From assembly GCA_029167225.1 (NCBI GenBank), contig JARFNK010000021.1, forward strand, positions 31,662-95,661: 64,000 nt of DNA. The letters run 5' to 3'. The translations under genes and the position numbers were made by a program. This DNA is from Sphingobium arseniciresistens (GTDB lineage Bacteria > Pseudomonadota > Alphaproteobacteria > Sphingomonadales > Sphingomonadaceae). The notes beneath the pieces are model-generated. The model had not been told where the DNA came from and did no database searches. It saw nothing but the letters and a program-made list of their open reading frames with translations. Position 1 is the stretch's first letter. Each line of letters begins with the position of its first letter. Shown here piece by piece: positions 42,720 to 50,612 of this stretch.

Positions 42720-43571
42720 TCAGGCTCCGGTGGGGACCAGTCCGAAACTGTCCCTTTGCTGGCGGAAATCCATATAGGCCTGTTCGATTTCGGCGTCGGA
42801 ATTCATGACAAAAGGACCGCGCGCCGCTACGGGCTCCCGGAGCGGCTTGCCCGCGAAAAGAATGGCCCGCAGACTTTCTTCCTTCGTTTCGAACCGGACC
42901 TCGCTTTCATCCTGCTCATGCTGAAGCCAGGCGACCTGCCCCGTGCGAACGGGGCTGGCGTCGGCGCCGAGGAAGCCCGCGCCTTCAAGGATCACCACAA
43001 AACAGTTATAGTCCGCCGGCAATTCCTGCTCGAAGGTCGCATGCGGCGCGAGGCGAACCTCGACCATCGTGACCTCTGCATGATTGCGAGTTGGCGCCAC
43101 GACATTGCCGGACGTCCCGGAAAACACGATCGCTTCCCCGCCCGGGAGGGAACGTCGCGGTGCATGCGCGCCTCGCAGTTCCTGATAACTGGCGTCAACA
43201 AGCTTGGAAGCGCGGGGGAGATTGACCCACAGCTGCAAGGTGTGAACGGGGCGGTCGTCGATCGGAATCTCGTTATGAATGAGCCCTCTCCCGGCCGTCA
43301 GCCAAAGGGCTTCGCCGGAGGCGATCGTGCCCTTGTTGCCGTGATTGTCATAGTGGGAGTTCAAGCCGTCCACCATGTAGGTGACCGTCTCGATTCCCCG
43401 ATGCGGGTGGTTCTGAAAGGCGCCCTGGGAATACCAATCCTCCATCAGCACGAGGAAAGGATCAATCTCATCCCATTGCCCAGGCGCGACGAGCTGCCGG
43501 TTTCGATGCAATGCCGATCCTTCTGGAAGCATTTTAGGCGTATCGACACGCTTGATGTTACGCGATTTCAT
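42720..43571 (-). CDS. Pirin-family protein
   Basis: Bicupin protein of 283 residues. Pirins can act as quercetinases or redox-sensing co-regulators. It shows the N-terminal metal-binding set FQNHPHRGIETVTYMVDG with DNHGNKG and LTAGRGLIHNEIP (His, His, His, Glu), and a second, metal-less cupin. ATG 43571 begins the family's conserved region; the frame extends to 43637. It lies next to an NADPH-dependent FMN reductase gene on the same strand, a common association with redox stress. Confidence 0.92.
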   Translation of the reverse strand: MKSRNIKRVDTPKMLPEGSALHRNRQLVAPGQWDEIDPFLVLMEDWYSQGAFQNHPHRGIETVTYMVDGLNSHYDNHGNKGTIASGEALWLTAGRGLIHNEIPIDDRPVHTLQLWVNLPRASKLVDASYQELRGAHAPRRSLPGGEAIVFSGTSGNVVAPTRNHAEVTMVEVRLAPHATFEQELPADYNCFVVILEGAGFLGADASPVRTGQVAWLQHEQDESEVRFETKEESLRAILFAGKPLREPVAARGPFVMNSDAEIEQAYMDFRQQRDSFGLVPTGA

Positions 43572-43658
43572 CAACTTCGTCCCTCTGGCGGCGCCGACCG
43601 ACGCTGCTTGCTGTGTTGAGCATACTTCGGCGGGCATGGCTCGACGGAAGCCTTTGCC

Positions 43659-44240
43659 TCAGCCAGCCTTGGCGTGCTTGCTTTCGCGATAGCCCTTGAG
43701 CGCGCCGGCCCAGCCGAGCAACTCGTCAAGCACGGTCATCAGCGTGTTCGCCTGAATGTCTCGCGGCGCGAAAGTGGAATAGTTCTTGAAATCGTCGAAC
43801 AGGGACAAGGCGACCTGAGACCGCACATCAGCGATATGCAGTTCGCCGACGATGCCACGCAGATGCTCGACAGCACGGACGCCGCCGGCACCGCCATAGC
43901 TGACAAATCCAGCCGCCTTGTCGTGCCATTCGTAGAACAGATAATCGAGAGCATTCTTGAGCGCCCCCGAGGTCGAATGATTATATTCCGGGGTCACGAA
44001 AACAAACGCATCGAGCGGCGCGATCGCTGCGGACCACGCTTTGCTATGCGCTTTGGTGAAGGGCTGCCCCATCGAGGGTGGAACCGGCTCGTCGAACACA
44101 GGCAGATCGAAGCTGGCGATGTCCACAAGCTGATATTCGGCGTCGCCGCGCTTGGTCGCCAAATCAAGAACCCAGCGTGCGACAGCTTCACCGTTCCGGC
44201 CGGGCCGGGTACTCCCAACGACGATTCCGATCTTGAGCAT
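43659..44240 (-). CDS. NADPH-dependent FMN reductase
   Basis: Flavodoxin-fold reductase of 193 residues (azoreductase/chromate reductase-like). It has VVGSTRPGRNGEAVARW for FMN phosphate, DAFVFVTPEYNHSTSGALKNALD and VSYGGAGGVRAVEHLR. ATG 44240 starts at the fold; the frame reaches 44318 without a ribosome site. It is divergent from an HxlR-type regulator, which probably controls it. Confidence 0.9.
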   Translation of the reverse strand: MLKIGIVVGSTRPGRNGEAVARWVLDLATKRGDAEYQLVDIASFDLPVFDEPVPPSMGQPFTKAHSKAWSAAIAPLDAFVFVTPEYNHSTSGALKNALDYLFYEWHDKAAGFVSYGGAGGVRAVEHLRGIVGELHIADVRSQVALSLFDDFKNYSTFAPRDIQANTLMTVLDELLGWAGALKGYRESKHAKAG

Positions 44241-44320
44241 GACAAGCGACTCCACCTGGTTACAGACAAGAAGTTGCACTACATTCGTTAGTCCCTTGGA
44301 CGGTGCAAGGAGGCACATTC

Positions 44321-44734
44321 TTGAAAGCAGCTAACAGCGATGTAAGCTCGTCGCTTCAACAGACGGCCGAGAAATGCGCGATCACCAAGGACGTGCTGCG
44401 ACGAATCGGCGACAAATGGAGCGTGCTCATCATCATGGCCCTATCCGAAGGCTCGCTTCGTTTTTCGGAACTGGCGCGCCAGATACCGGACATCTCACAA
44501 AGAATGCTGACGCTTACGTTGCGCGCTTTGGAGCGTGACGGTCTCGTGGTTCGCACGGTCACCCCCATCGTTCCCGCTCGCGTGGACTATGCGTTGAGCG
44601 CGCTCGGCCAATCCTTGCAAGAACCTGTCGTGGCACTTGGACGCTGGGCGTTCACGCATCAGGACGAGGTCAAGATGGCCCGAGAGGCGTTCGATGCGTT
44701 GCGACCGGATACGGAGACGGCGATCGAAACCTGA
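44321..44734 (+). CDS. HxlR-family regulator
   Basis: Winged-helix regulator of 137 residues with the HxlR core: EKCAITKDVLRRIGDKWSVLII, LRFSELARQIPDISQRMLTLTL, RALERDGLVVRTV, then VDYALSALGQSL. The start is TTG 44321: a strong AAGGAGG at 44308-44314 is spaced 6 nt before it, whereas the in-frame GTG at 44303 lies upstream of that site. It is divergent from the FMN reductase gene across 80 bp. Confidence 0.88.
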   Translation: MKAANSDVSSSLQQTAEKCAITKDVLRRIGDKWSVLIIMALSEGSLRFSELARQIPDISQRMLTLTLRALERDGLVVRTVTPIVPARVDYALSALGQSLQEPVVALGRWAFTHQDEVKMAREAFDALRPDTETAIET

Positions 44735-44798
44735 CCAGCAGATAGAAATGGCCGAGGGCACCGATCTCGTGGTTCGAAGTGGTCGATGAGATTGCCGA

Positions 44799-45272
44799 TC
44801 AGTTCGTCGCCTTCGGTTTGCGCTTGCGGTGTTCCGGCGCTTCCGGTGCCGGTTCAGGCGGCGCTATGCGCGGTTTTCTCCCGAGGCCGATCTTCTTGGC
44901 GAGGTTCCGCCGTTGTTCGGCATAAGCAGGCGCAACCATTGGGTAGTCCGCCGGCAGTTTCCACTTCGCGCGATAGTCATCGGGCGTCATCTGATAGCGC
45001 GTCATAAGATGACGCTTCAACATCTTCAGCTTCTTCCCGTCCTCAAGGCAGACAAGGTGGTCGCGCTTGATCGACGCCTTGATGGATACCGCAGGCGGAT
45101 GATCTTGCGGTTCGAGCGCGGACCCTGTGCCGAGCGACACGAGCGAACCATGCACGCTGGCTATGAGGAGGGGCAAGTCGCCTACGGCAACGCTATTGTT
45201 GGCGACATGGGCAGAAACGATATCGGCGGTCAGAGATAGCAGATCCGGGCTGCCGTCGGCGGTATCTGGCAT
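44799..45272 (-). CDS. MucR/Ros-family transcriptional regulator
   Basis: Full-length MucR of 157 residues: LLSLTADIVSAHVANNSVAVGDLP at the N-terminus (here split as LTADIVSAHVANNS), the zinc-finger-like DHLVCLEDGKKLKMLKRHL and MTPDDYRAKWKLPADYPMVA, and a basic Pro-rich tail. MucR proteins bind AT-rich DNA and silence horizontally acquired and surface-polysaccharide genes in alphaproteobacteria. It is a paralogue of the truncated copy at 29991-30386. Confidence 0.92.
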   Translation of the reverse strand: MPDTADGSPDLLSLTADIVSAHVANNSVAVGDLPLLIASVHGSLVSLGTGSALEPQDHPPAVSIKASIKRDHLVCLEDGKKLKMLKRHLMTRYQMTPDDYRAKWKLPADYPMVAPAYAEQRRNLAKKIGLGRKPRIAPPEPAPEAPEHRKRKPKATN

Positions 45273-45329
45273 AAGCTTCCTTTGTCTGTTTCTGCGCTAC
45301 AGTTCCTACGCGCGCTGGTACGACCCACG

Positions 45330-45821
45330 CTATATCGAAGCACGGGTAGTTGGAAACGCGGAAATGCTCGACGTTTCCCGGCGCCACTGCATGGGAGTGG
45401 TCCCTGCCCGCTTTGCGAACGTCTTCGTGAAGTGGCTCTGGTCGGCAAAGCCGCAGTCGAGTGCGATTTCGGCCAACGGCATATTCGTGCGCGCAAGCAG
45501 CTCCTTTGCGTAGGCGATACGCTGGTCGAGAAACCAGTTATAGGGTGACACGCCAACCGTGTTCCTGAAGGCACGAACGAAGTGGCTTGCCGACAGCCGG
45601 CAGGCGGCCGCGATTTCCTTGATCATGATCGTGTCGGAAAGCCGGGACCGCATAATCTGTTGGGCCAGGCGGACCTGCCAAGGAGCGAGGTGCGGCCTCG
45701 GAATCGCCACATGTTTCCATCCGCACCCGGCACCAGGGGCCGGGATTGCCGATCCTTCGGCGCAGGAAACCAACCCATGGGAGCCAGGATAGCTGGCCGC
45801 TTTTGCACGCAGTGTCGCCAT
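45330..45821 (-). CDS. AraC-family regulator, short form
   Basis: The C-terminal 110 residues are a standard AraC DNA-binding domain (MIKEIAAACRLSASHFVRAF and MPLAEIALDCGFADQSHFTKTF with KRAGTTPMQWRR). ATG 45821 gives 163 residues with no sensor domain. The frame is open to 46076 but the added residues look like non-coding sequence. Short AraC proteins without a ligand domain occur in sphingomonads, so this need not be a fragment. Confidence 0.78.
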   Translation of the reverse strand: MATLRAKAASYPGSHGLVSCAEGSAIPAPGAGCGWKHVAIPRPHLAPWQVRLAQQIMRSRLSDTIMIKEIAAACRLSASHFVRAFRNTVGVSPYNWFLDQRIAYAKELLARTNMPLAEIALDCGFADQSHFTKTFAKRAGTTPMQWRRETSSISAFPTTRASI

Positions 45822-46180
45822 AGCGTTCCCCACGGGAAACCGGGCGACTACAGACACCAATTGTCTGGGGCCAACGCCGAAGCCTGCACGCTCCGGACCC
45901 GACGCCCAAACAGGACGCAGGAACGGAATCCAACGGGCAAGCCCTATTACTCCCGTTAGGCTATGACACTTCGGAAGGCGCAAAGGCGCCCCACTAGCGA
46001 GAGATTTTTTAGGAGTTTTCGCGAGTGGCCGGGTGGTCCCATTTTCAGCGGTCGCGGAAGTCGCATCCTCCCGCACTCGTTACCAGATGCCTGGTCTGCT
46101 TGGTTGCGATGGCAAAGCGATCGGTAAAGGAGCGGCAAGAGGTCGATGGGATTGACGCAGCGCCATGCTATGCGAATCTC
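45822..46180. other. Intergenic region between divergent AraC and LysR genes
   Basis: This 359-bp stretch separates divergent regulator genes. The minus-strand frame of the AraC gene remains open over most of it, but the implied residues lack any recognisable domain. I see no gene or strong repeat. It presumably contains both promoters. Confidence 0.5.
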
Positions 46181-47086
46181 ATGCTCGTTCGACATCTCTC
46201 TTATTTCGTCGCGCTCGCCCGCGAGCGGCATTTCGCCCGGGCCGCGGAAGTGTGCCACATTACGCAACCTACGCTATCGGCGGCAATCCGCAAACTTGAG
46301 GAAGACCTGGGCGTCCCACTGGTGGTGCGTGGTCACCGCTTCACCGGACTGACAGCGGAAGGTGAAAAGCTGCTGGCATGGTCAAGGCAGATCCTGGCCG
46401 ACTACCAAAGCCTGATCGAGGACCTGTCCGGTGCTCGCAAGGGGATAGTAGGCGAACTGCGGCTCGGCGTCATTCCAGCCGCAATGCCTGTCGTCGCATT
46501 TGTCACCGAGCGCTTCTGCAAGGCCAATCCATTGGCCACGGTTACCATCAGATCGATTACGTCACGTGCGATTGCTGAGAGCCTTGATGCGTTCGAGTTG
46601 GATGGCGGCCTTACCTACCTCGACAACGAACCGATCAATCACGTGCAGCGCGTCCCCCTGTATCGCGAGCGATACAAGCTCGCGGTGTCGCGTGACCATA
46701 AGTTCGCCGCCCGCAAGGCGGTGAGGTGGCTAGAGGCGGCAGGCGAACGGCTTTGCCTGCTAAGCCAGGATATGCAGAACCGCCGGATCATCGACCGGCT
46801 GACCAGTTCGATCGGCCTGACCGTTCATCCCGCGATCGTCAGCAATTCCTTCCTCGCCGTCTGCGCCCATCTGCGCCATGGAGGCTGGGCCAGTATCGTC
46901 CCACACAGTTTTTTCCATGTGTTCGGGCAGCAACCTGATCTGGTAGCGATCGACCTTGTCGAGCCGGCGCACAGCGAAGCGGTCGGACTGGTGATTTCGG
47001 CTCGTGAGCCGCGATCTCCCATGGCTTCGGCCTTGCTCGCCGCCACACTCGAAGCGGATATCGAGGGGGGCCTCGCTTCCCTCTGA
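46181..47086 (+). CDS. LysR-family regulator
   Basis: LysR-type regulator of 301 residues. The N-terminal HTH is RHLSYFVALARERHFARAAE and ITQPTLSAAIRKLEEDLGVPL; the effector-binding domain starts at GELRLGVIPAAMP. ATG 46181 begins the conserved helix. This pattern resembles regulators that neighbour formate dehydrogenase or one-carbon genes. Here the formate dehydrogenase gene lies downstream on the same strand, separated by the IS256-type insertion, so control of fdh is plausible but not shown. Confidence 0.9.
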   Translation: MLVRHLSYFVALARERHFARAAEVCHITQPTLSAAIRKLEEDLGVPLVVRGHRFTGLTAEGEKLLAWSRQILADYQSLIEDLSGARKGIVGELRLGVIPAAMPVVAFVTERFCKANPLATVTIRSITSRAIAESLDAFELDGGLTYLDNEPINHVQRVPLYRERYKLAVSRDHKFAARKAVRWLEAAGERLCLLSQDMQNRRIIDRLTSSIGLTVHPAIVSNSFLAVCAHLRHGGWASIVPHSFFHVFGQQPDLVAIDLVEPAHSEAVGLVISAREPRSPMASALLAATLEADIEGGLASL

Positions 47087-47189
47087 GAGATTTGATAGAT
47101 AACGCCTATCGACCCTTCAAAGACATTGATTGGATTGTCAGCGGGCGCAGGACCATGGTCCGCCTTGTCCGGCGGGAAGCCACTATAGG

Positions 47190-47197
47190 GTGCCTTG
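47190..47197. repeat. Target-site duplication, left copy
   Basis: GTGCCTTG immediately left of the insertion sequence; the identical 8 bp follow its right end at 48620-48627. An 8-bp duplication is normal for IS256-family insertion. Confidence 0.85.
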
Positions 47198-48619
47198 GTT
47201 AGCGTCCGCGCTCGTGGTGTAATTTCCGGTGTAGGCGATGGTGTATTCCGGGGTGGGGCATGCCCCACCCCGGAATGCGGCGTCGCTGGTGGCCACCGGG
47301 TTCATCGTTATGGTGGAGTTTGCACACTTCAACCGTGACGAAGAGGAGTTCCCGATGACCGAGGACAGATTACTGATCGAAGAGCTGGCTGCAAAGGGCG
47401 GCCAACCGGATTTTTTGCGCACCATCGCCGAGAACGTGCTGCAGCTGATCATGGAGGCCGACGTTGATGGCCTGATCGGCGCGGGTCGCCACGAACGCAG
47501 CAGCGAGCGCGCGACCTGGCGCAACGGCTATCGCGACCGTTCGCTGGATACCCGGGTAGGCACGCTGAACCTGAAAATCCCCAAGCTGCGTGCTGGGTCC
47601 TATTTTCCGGGCTTCCTTGAGCCCCGCAAGATGGTCGAGAAAGCGCTGGTTGCGGTGATCCAGGAAGCGTGGATCGGCGGGGTCAGCACCCGGCGGGTCG
47701 ATGAACTCGTCCAGGCCATGGGCATGACCGGCATCTCCAAGTCCACCGTCTCCAAGCTTTGCAAGGACATTGACGAGCGCGTCCATGCCTTTCTGAAACG
47801 CCCGCTCACCGGCGAATGGCCGTATCTCTGGCTCGATGCCACCTATCTCAAGGTACGCGAAGGCGGGCGGATCATCAGCGTTGCCGCAATAATCGCCATG
47901 GCCGTCAACACCGAGGGCCGGCGCGAGATCGTCGGCCTGCATATCGGCCCCTCGGAAGCGGAGGTCTTCTGGTCCGACTTCCTGAAGGACCTTGTTCGGC
48001 GCGGTCTTACCGGCGTGAAGCTGGTCATCTCCGATGCTCACGAGGGCCTCAAGGGCGCGATCACCCGCGTCATGGGCGCCACCTGGCAGCGCTGCCGGGT
48101 GCACTTCATGCGCAATGCCCTGTCCTATGTGCCCAAGGGCCAGAACACTGTCGTCGCCGCCGCGATCCGCCAGGTCTTCCTGCAGCCCGATCAGAAAAGC
48201 GCAACGCAGGTCTGGCGACAGGTCGCCGACCAGTTGCGCACCCGTTGGCCCAAGCTCGGCGCCTGCATGGACGAGGCCGAAACCGACGTGCTCGCCTACA
48301 CCGGCTTCCCCACCCAGCACCGCACGAAGTTACACTCAACCAATCCGCTCGAGCGGCTCAACAAGGAGGTCAAGCGCCGCGCCGACGTCGTCGGAATCTT
48401 CCCGAACGAAGACAGCATCATCCGCCTCGTCGGGGCTGTGCTGATGGAGCAGAACGACGAGTGGCAGCTCCAGCACCGATACATGCAGATCGAAGGCATG
48501 GCCGAACTCAACCAACCCATGATCGAGGAGGAAAATCAGCCCCTACACATCACCGCCAAAGCCGCCTGACGATGGCCCACGGCCACAGCCGAAATTACAC
48601 CACCTTGACGGACGCGACC
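47198..48619 (+). mobile_element. IS256-family insertion sequence, complete
   Basis: A 1422-bp element with one transposase gene. Left end GTTAGCGTCCGCGCTCGTGG and the reverse complement of the right end GGTCGCGTCCGTCAAGGTGG align without gaps. They share GCGTCCG and then GTGGTGTAATTTC, giving imperfect terminal inverted repeats of about 30 bp. Flanking 8-bp direct repeats (GTGCCTTG) confirm the boundaries and show that it moved here as a unit. It lies between a LysR gene and fdh and interrupts no obvious gene. Confidence 0.88.
47355..48569 (+). CDS. IS256-family transposase
   Basis: Mutator-type DDE transposase of 404 residues. The catalytic residues sit in WLDATYLKVREGG (Asp), VISDAHEGLKGAI (Asp) and NPLERLNKEVKRR (Glu). 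Family features include RWRNGYR-like TWRNGYRDRSLDTRVGTLNL and CRVHFMRNAL. ATG 47355 has GAGGAG upstream. The gene is intact and the element may be active. Confidence 0.95.
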   Translation: MTEDRLLIEELAAKGGQPDFLRTIAENVLQLIMEADVDGLIGAGRHERSSERATWRNGYRDRSLDTRVGTLNLKIPKLRAGSYFPGFLEPRKMVEKALVAVIQEAWIGGVSTRRVDELVQAMGMTGISKSTVSKLCKDIDERVHAFLKRPLTGEWPYLWLDATYLKVREGGRIISVAAIIAMAVNTEGRREIVGLHIGPSEAEVFWSDFLKDLVRRGLTGVKLVISDAHEGLKGAITRVMGATWQRCRVHFMRNALSYVPKGQNTVVAAAIRQVFLQPDQKSATQVWRQVADQLRTRWPKLGACMDEAETDVLAYTGFPTQHRTKLHSTNPLERLNKEVKRRADVVGIFPNEDSIIRLVGAVLMEQNDEWQLQHRYMQIEGMAELNQPMIEEENQPLHITAKAA

Positions 48620-48627
48620 GTGCCTTG
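48620..48627. repeat. Target-site duplication, right copy
   Basis: GTGCCTTG, identical to 47190-47197 on the other side of the insertion sequence. Confidence 0.85.
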
Positions 48628-48688
48628 CGACCGATCGGACGAGGATGTGCTGGCCATGAAGGCTCTTCGATACCCGTCGCGGTGATTT

Positions 48689-48703
48689 CCGAAAAGCGTT
48701 CGG
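48689..48703. promoter_or_regulatory. Inverted repeat upstream of fdh
   Basis: CCGAA-AAGCG-TTCGG: 5-bp arms around a 5-bp spacer, 38-52 bp before the fdh start. It could be an operator in the short leader left between the insertion sequence and fdh. Confidence 0.3.
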
Positions 48704-48740
48704 CGCGCGCTATCCTTTCTTTATGACGAAAGGACATGAA

Positions 48741-49949
48741 ATGGCGAAGATCGTATGCGTGCTCTACGATGATCCGATCGACGGTTACCCTACCAGCTAC
48801 GCTCGGGACGACCTGCCGAAGATCGAGAAGTATCCCGATGGCCAGACGCTTCCCACGCCCAAGGCGATCGACTTCACGCCGGGTACCTTGCTCGGCAGCG
48901 TCTCGGGCGAGCTGGGCCTGAGGAAATATCTCGAATCCAACGGCCATACGCTCGTCGTGACATCCAGCAAGGATGGCCCGGACTCGGTCCTGGAGCGCGA
49001 ACTGGCGGACGCTGAAGTCGTGATCTCCCAGCCCTTCTGGCCCGCCTATTTGACGGCCGAGCGCATCGCCAAGGCGCCCAAGCTCAAGTTGGCGCTCACC
49101 GCTGGCATCGGCTCCGACCATGTCGACCTGCAGGCCGCGATCGACCATGGCGTCACCGTTGCCGAGGTCACCTTCTGCAATTCGATCAGCGTCGCCGAGC
49201 ATGTCGTGATGATGATCCTCGGTCTCGTGCGCAACTATATCCCGTCGCACGACTGGGTGGTGAAGGGTGGCTGGAACATCGCCGACTGCGTGGCGCGCTC
49301 CTACGACGTGGAAGGCATGCATGTCGGCACCGTCGCCGCCGGGCGCATCGGCCTGGCGGTGCTGAAGCGCCTCAAGCCCTTCGACATGCATCTCCACTAT
49401 ACCGATCGGCACCGCCTGCCGGAAGCGGTGGAGAAGGAACTGGGCCTGACCTGGCACGACACGCGCGAAGAGATGTACGGCGTCTGCGACGTGGTGACGC
49501 TCAACGTGCCGCTCCATCCCGAGACGGAGCATATGATCAACGACGAGACGCTGAAGCGCTTCAAGCGCGGCGCCTATCTGGTCAACACCGCGCGCGGGAA
49601 GTTGTGCGACCGTGACGCCATCGTCCGCGCGCTGGAGAGCGGGCAGCTTGCGGGCTATGCGGGCGACGTCTGGTTTCCGCAGCCCGCGCCCAAGGATCAC
49701 CCGTGGCGGACGATGCCGCACGAGGGTATGACCCCGCATATTTCCGGCACCTCGCTTTCGGCGCAAGCGCGCTATGCTGCGGGCACGCGCGAAATCCTTG
49801 AATGTTTCTTCGAGGGCCGGCCCATCCGAGACGAATATCTGATCGTCGACGGCGGCAAGCTGGCCGGCACGGGCGCGCATTCCTACAGCGCCGGCAACGC
49901 GACCAGCGGTTCCGAGGAAGCAGCGAAGTTCTCCGCGCCCGCTGCCTGA
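48741..49949 (+). CDS. fdh: NAD-dependent formate dehydrogenase
   Basis: Cofactor-free D-2-hydroxyacid-dehydrogenase-type enzyme of 402 residues oxidising formate to CO2 with NAD+, as in Pseudomonas sp. 101. Visible motifs are ISQPFWPAYLTAERI, ALTAGIGSDHVDL, EVTFCNSISVAEHVVMMIL, the NAD site VGTVAAGRIGLAVL, LVNTARGKLCDRDAI and the catalytic His in MTPHISGTSLSAQARY. ATG 48741 has AAAGGA upstream; an in-frame ATG at 48723 is also possible. It would finish the formaldehyde oxidation begun by the adhC and fghA products encoded at 58-62 kb. Confidence 0.95.
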   Translation: MAKIVCVLYDDPIDGYPTSYARDDLPKIEKYPDGQTLPTPKAIDFTPGTLLGSVSGELGLRKYLESNGHTLVVTSSKDGPDSVLERELADAEVVISQPFWPAYLTAERIAKAPKLKLALTAGIGSDHVDLQAAIDHGVTVAEVTFCNSISVAEHVVMMILGLVRNYIPSHDWVVKGGWNIADCVARSYDVEGMHVGTVAAGRIGLAVLKRLKPFDMHLHYTDRHRLPEAVEKELGLTWHDTREEMYGVCDVVTLNVPLHPETEHMINDETLKRFKRGAYLVNTARGKLCDRDAIVRALESGQLAGYAGDVWFPQPAPKDHPWRTMPHEGMTPHISGTSLSAQARYAAGTREILECFFEGRPIRDEYLIVDGGKLAGTGAHSYSAGNATSGSEEAAKFSAPAA

Positions 49950-50011
49950 CCCGATCGACCGGGCGGTGGATTACGCTCCGCCCGGTCGTCCCATCACTAC
50001 AAGCTGCCGCC

Positions 50012-50584
50012 TCAGTTTTTCGGTCGGTGCAAGGCAACCCGGAGATGCTGTTCGGCGCGTGTCAGTTCCTTTTGGACGGTGCGTTTGTGCAAGCCGAATT
50101 CCAGCGCGATCTCGGCTTGACTTTTTTCGTCACGCCATCTGGCCAGAAATATCTCACGACGTTGGTCGGGCAGCCTGTGAAGCGCCTCGAGGGCTCGCTG
50201 CATCTCGTCGGTGGCAGTCGCAGCGCGTTCCGGGTCCGGTGCGCTATCCGGGAATGAATGAAGTTGAAGGTCGTCTTCAGAGGATTCCCGCCCCTCGCCC
50301 CGCTGGCGATTCTTGGCAAGATTGATCGCCATCCTGAACAGATAAGCGCGAGGATATTGAAGATCGCCGACGGATGGTCCCTTGCGCAATTTGATATAGG
50401 TATCGTGTAGGGCCTCTGCTGCTGCCTCGCTGGATTTCAAATAGACTGTTAGTTTCTGATGCAGCAGTCCATAATCTGCTTCGAATGCGTCCAGCAATCG
50501 CTGCAAAGCGCCTGTAGGCACCGCGGCATCATGTTCAGGGGGACGCTTCAGATCCTTGGGTTTGCGACCGGCCCCATTCGTCAT
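50012..50584 (-). CDS. Orphan ECF sigma factor
   Basis: Sigma-70 family protein of 190 residues. Region 2 (EAAAEALHDTYIKLRKG; YPRAYLFRMAINLAKNRQR) and region 4 (LPDQRREIFLARWRDEKSQAEIALEFGLHKRTVQKE) are clear and FecI-like. ATG 50584 starts 29 bp after the quinone oxidoreductase stop on the same strand. No FecR or other anti-sigma gene follows; the next gene is the convergent fdh. Its regulator, if any, must be elsewhere. Confidence 0.85.
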   Translation of the reverse strand: MTNGAGRKPKDLKRPPEHDAAVPTGALQRLLDAFEADYGLLHQKLTVYLKSSEAAAEALHDTYIKLRKGPSVGDLQYPRAYLFRMAINLAKNRQRGEGRESSEDDLQLHSFPDSAPDPERAATATDEMQRALEALHRLPDQRREIFLARWRDEKSQAEIALEFGLHKRTVQKELTRAEQHLRVALHRPKN

Positions 50585-50612
50585 TCGGCCGCCCGAATGA
50601 TGAGCACCGTCC

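Noticed and set aside
42540-43619. 359-codon plus-strand frame over the pirin gene
   Set aside because: Antisense to a clear pirin protein; no motifs of its own.
47151-47162. Perfect 12-bp palindrome GGACCATGGTCC left of the IS element
   Set aside because: Isolated, without related copies or nearby start. A single 12-bp palindrome can occur by chance in this much sequence.
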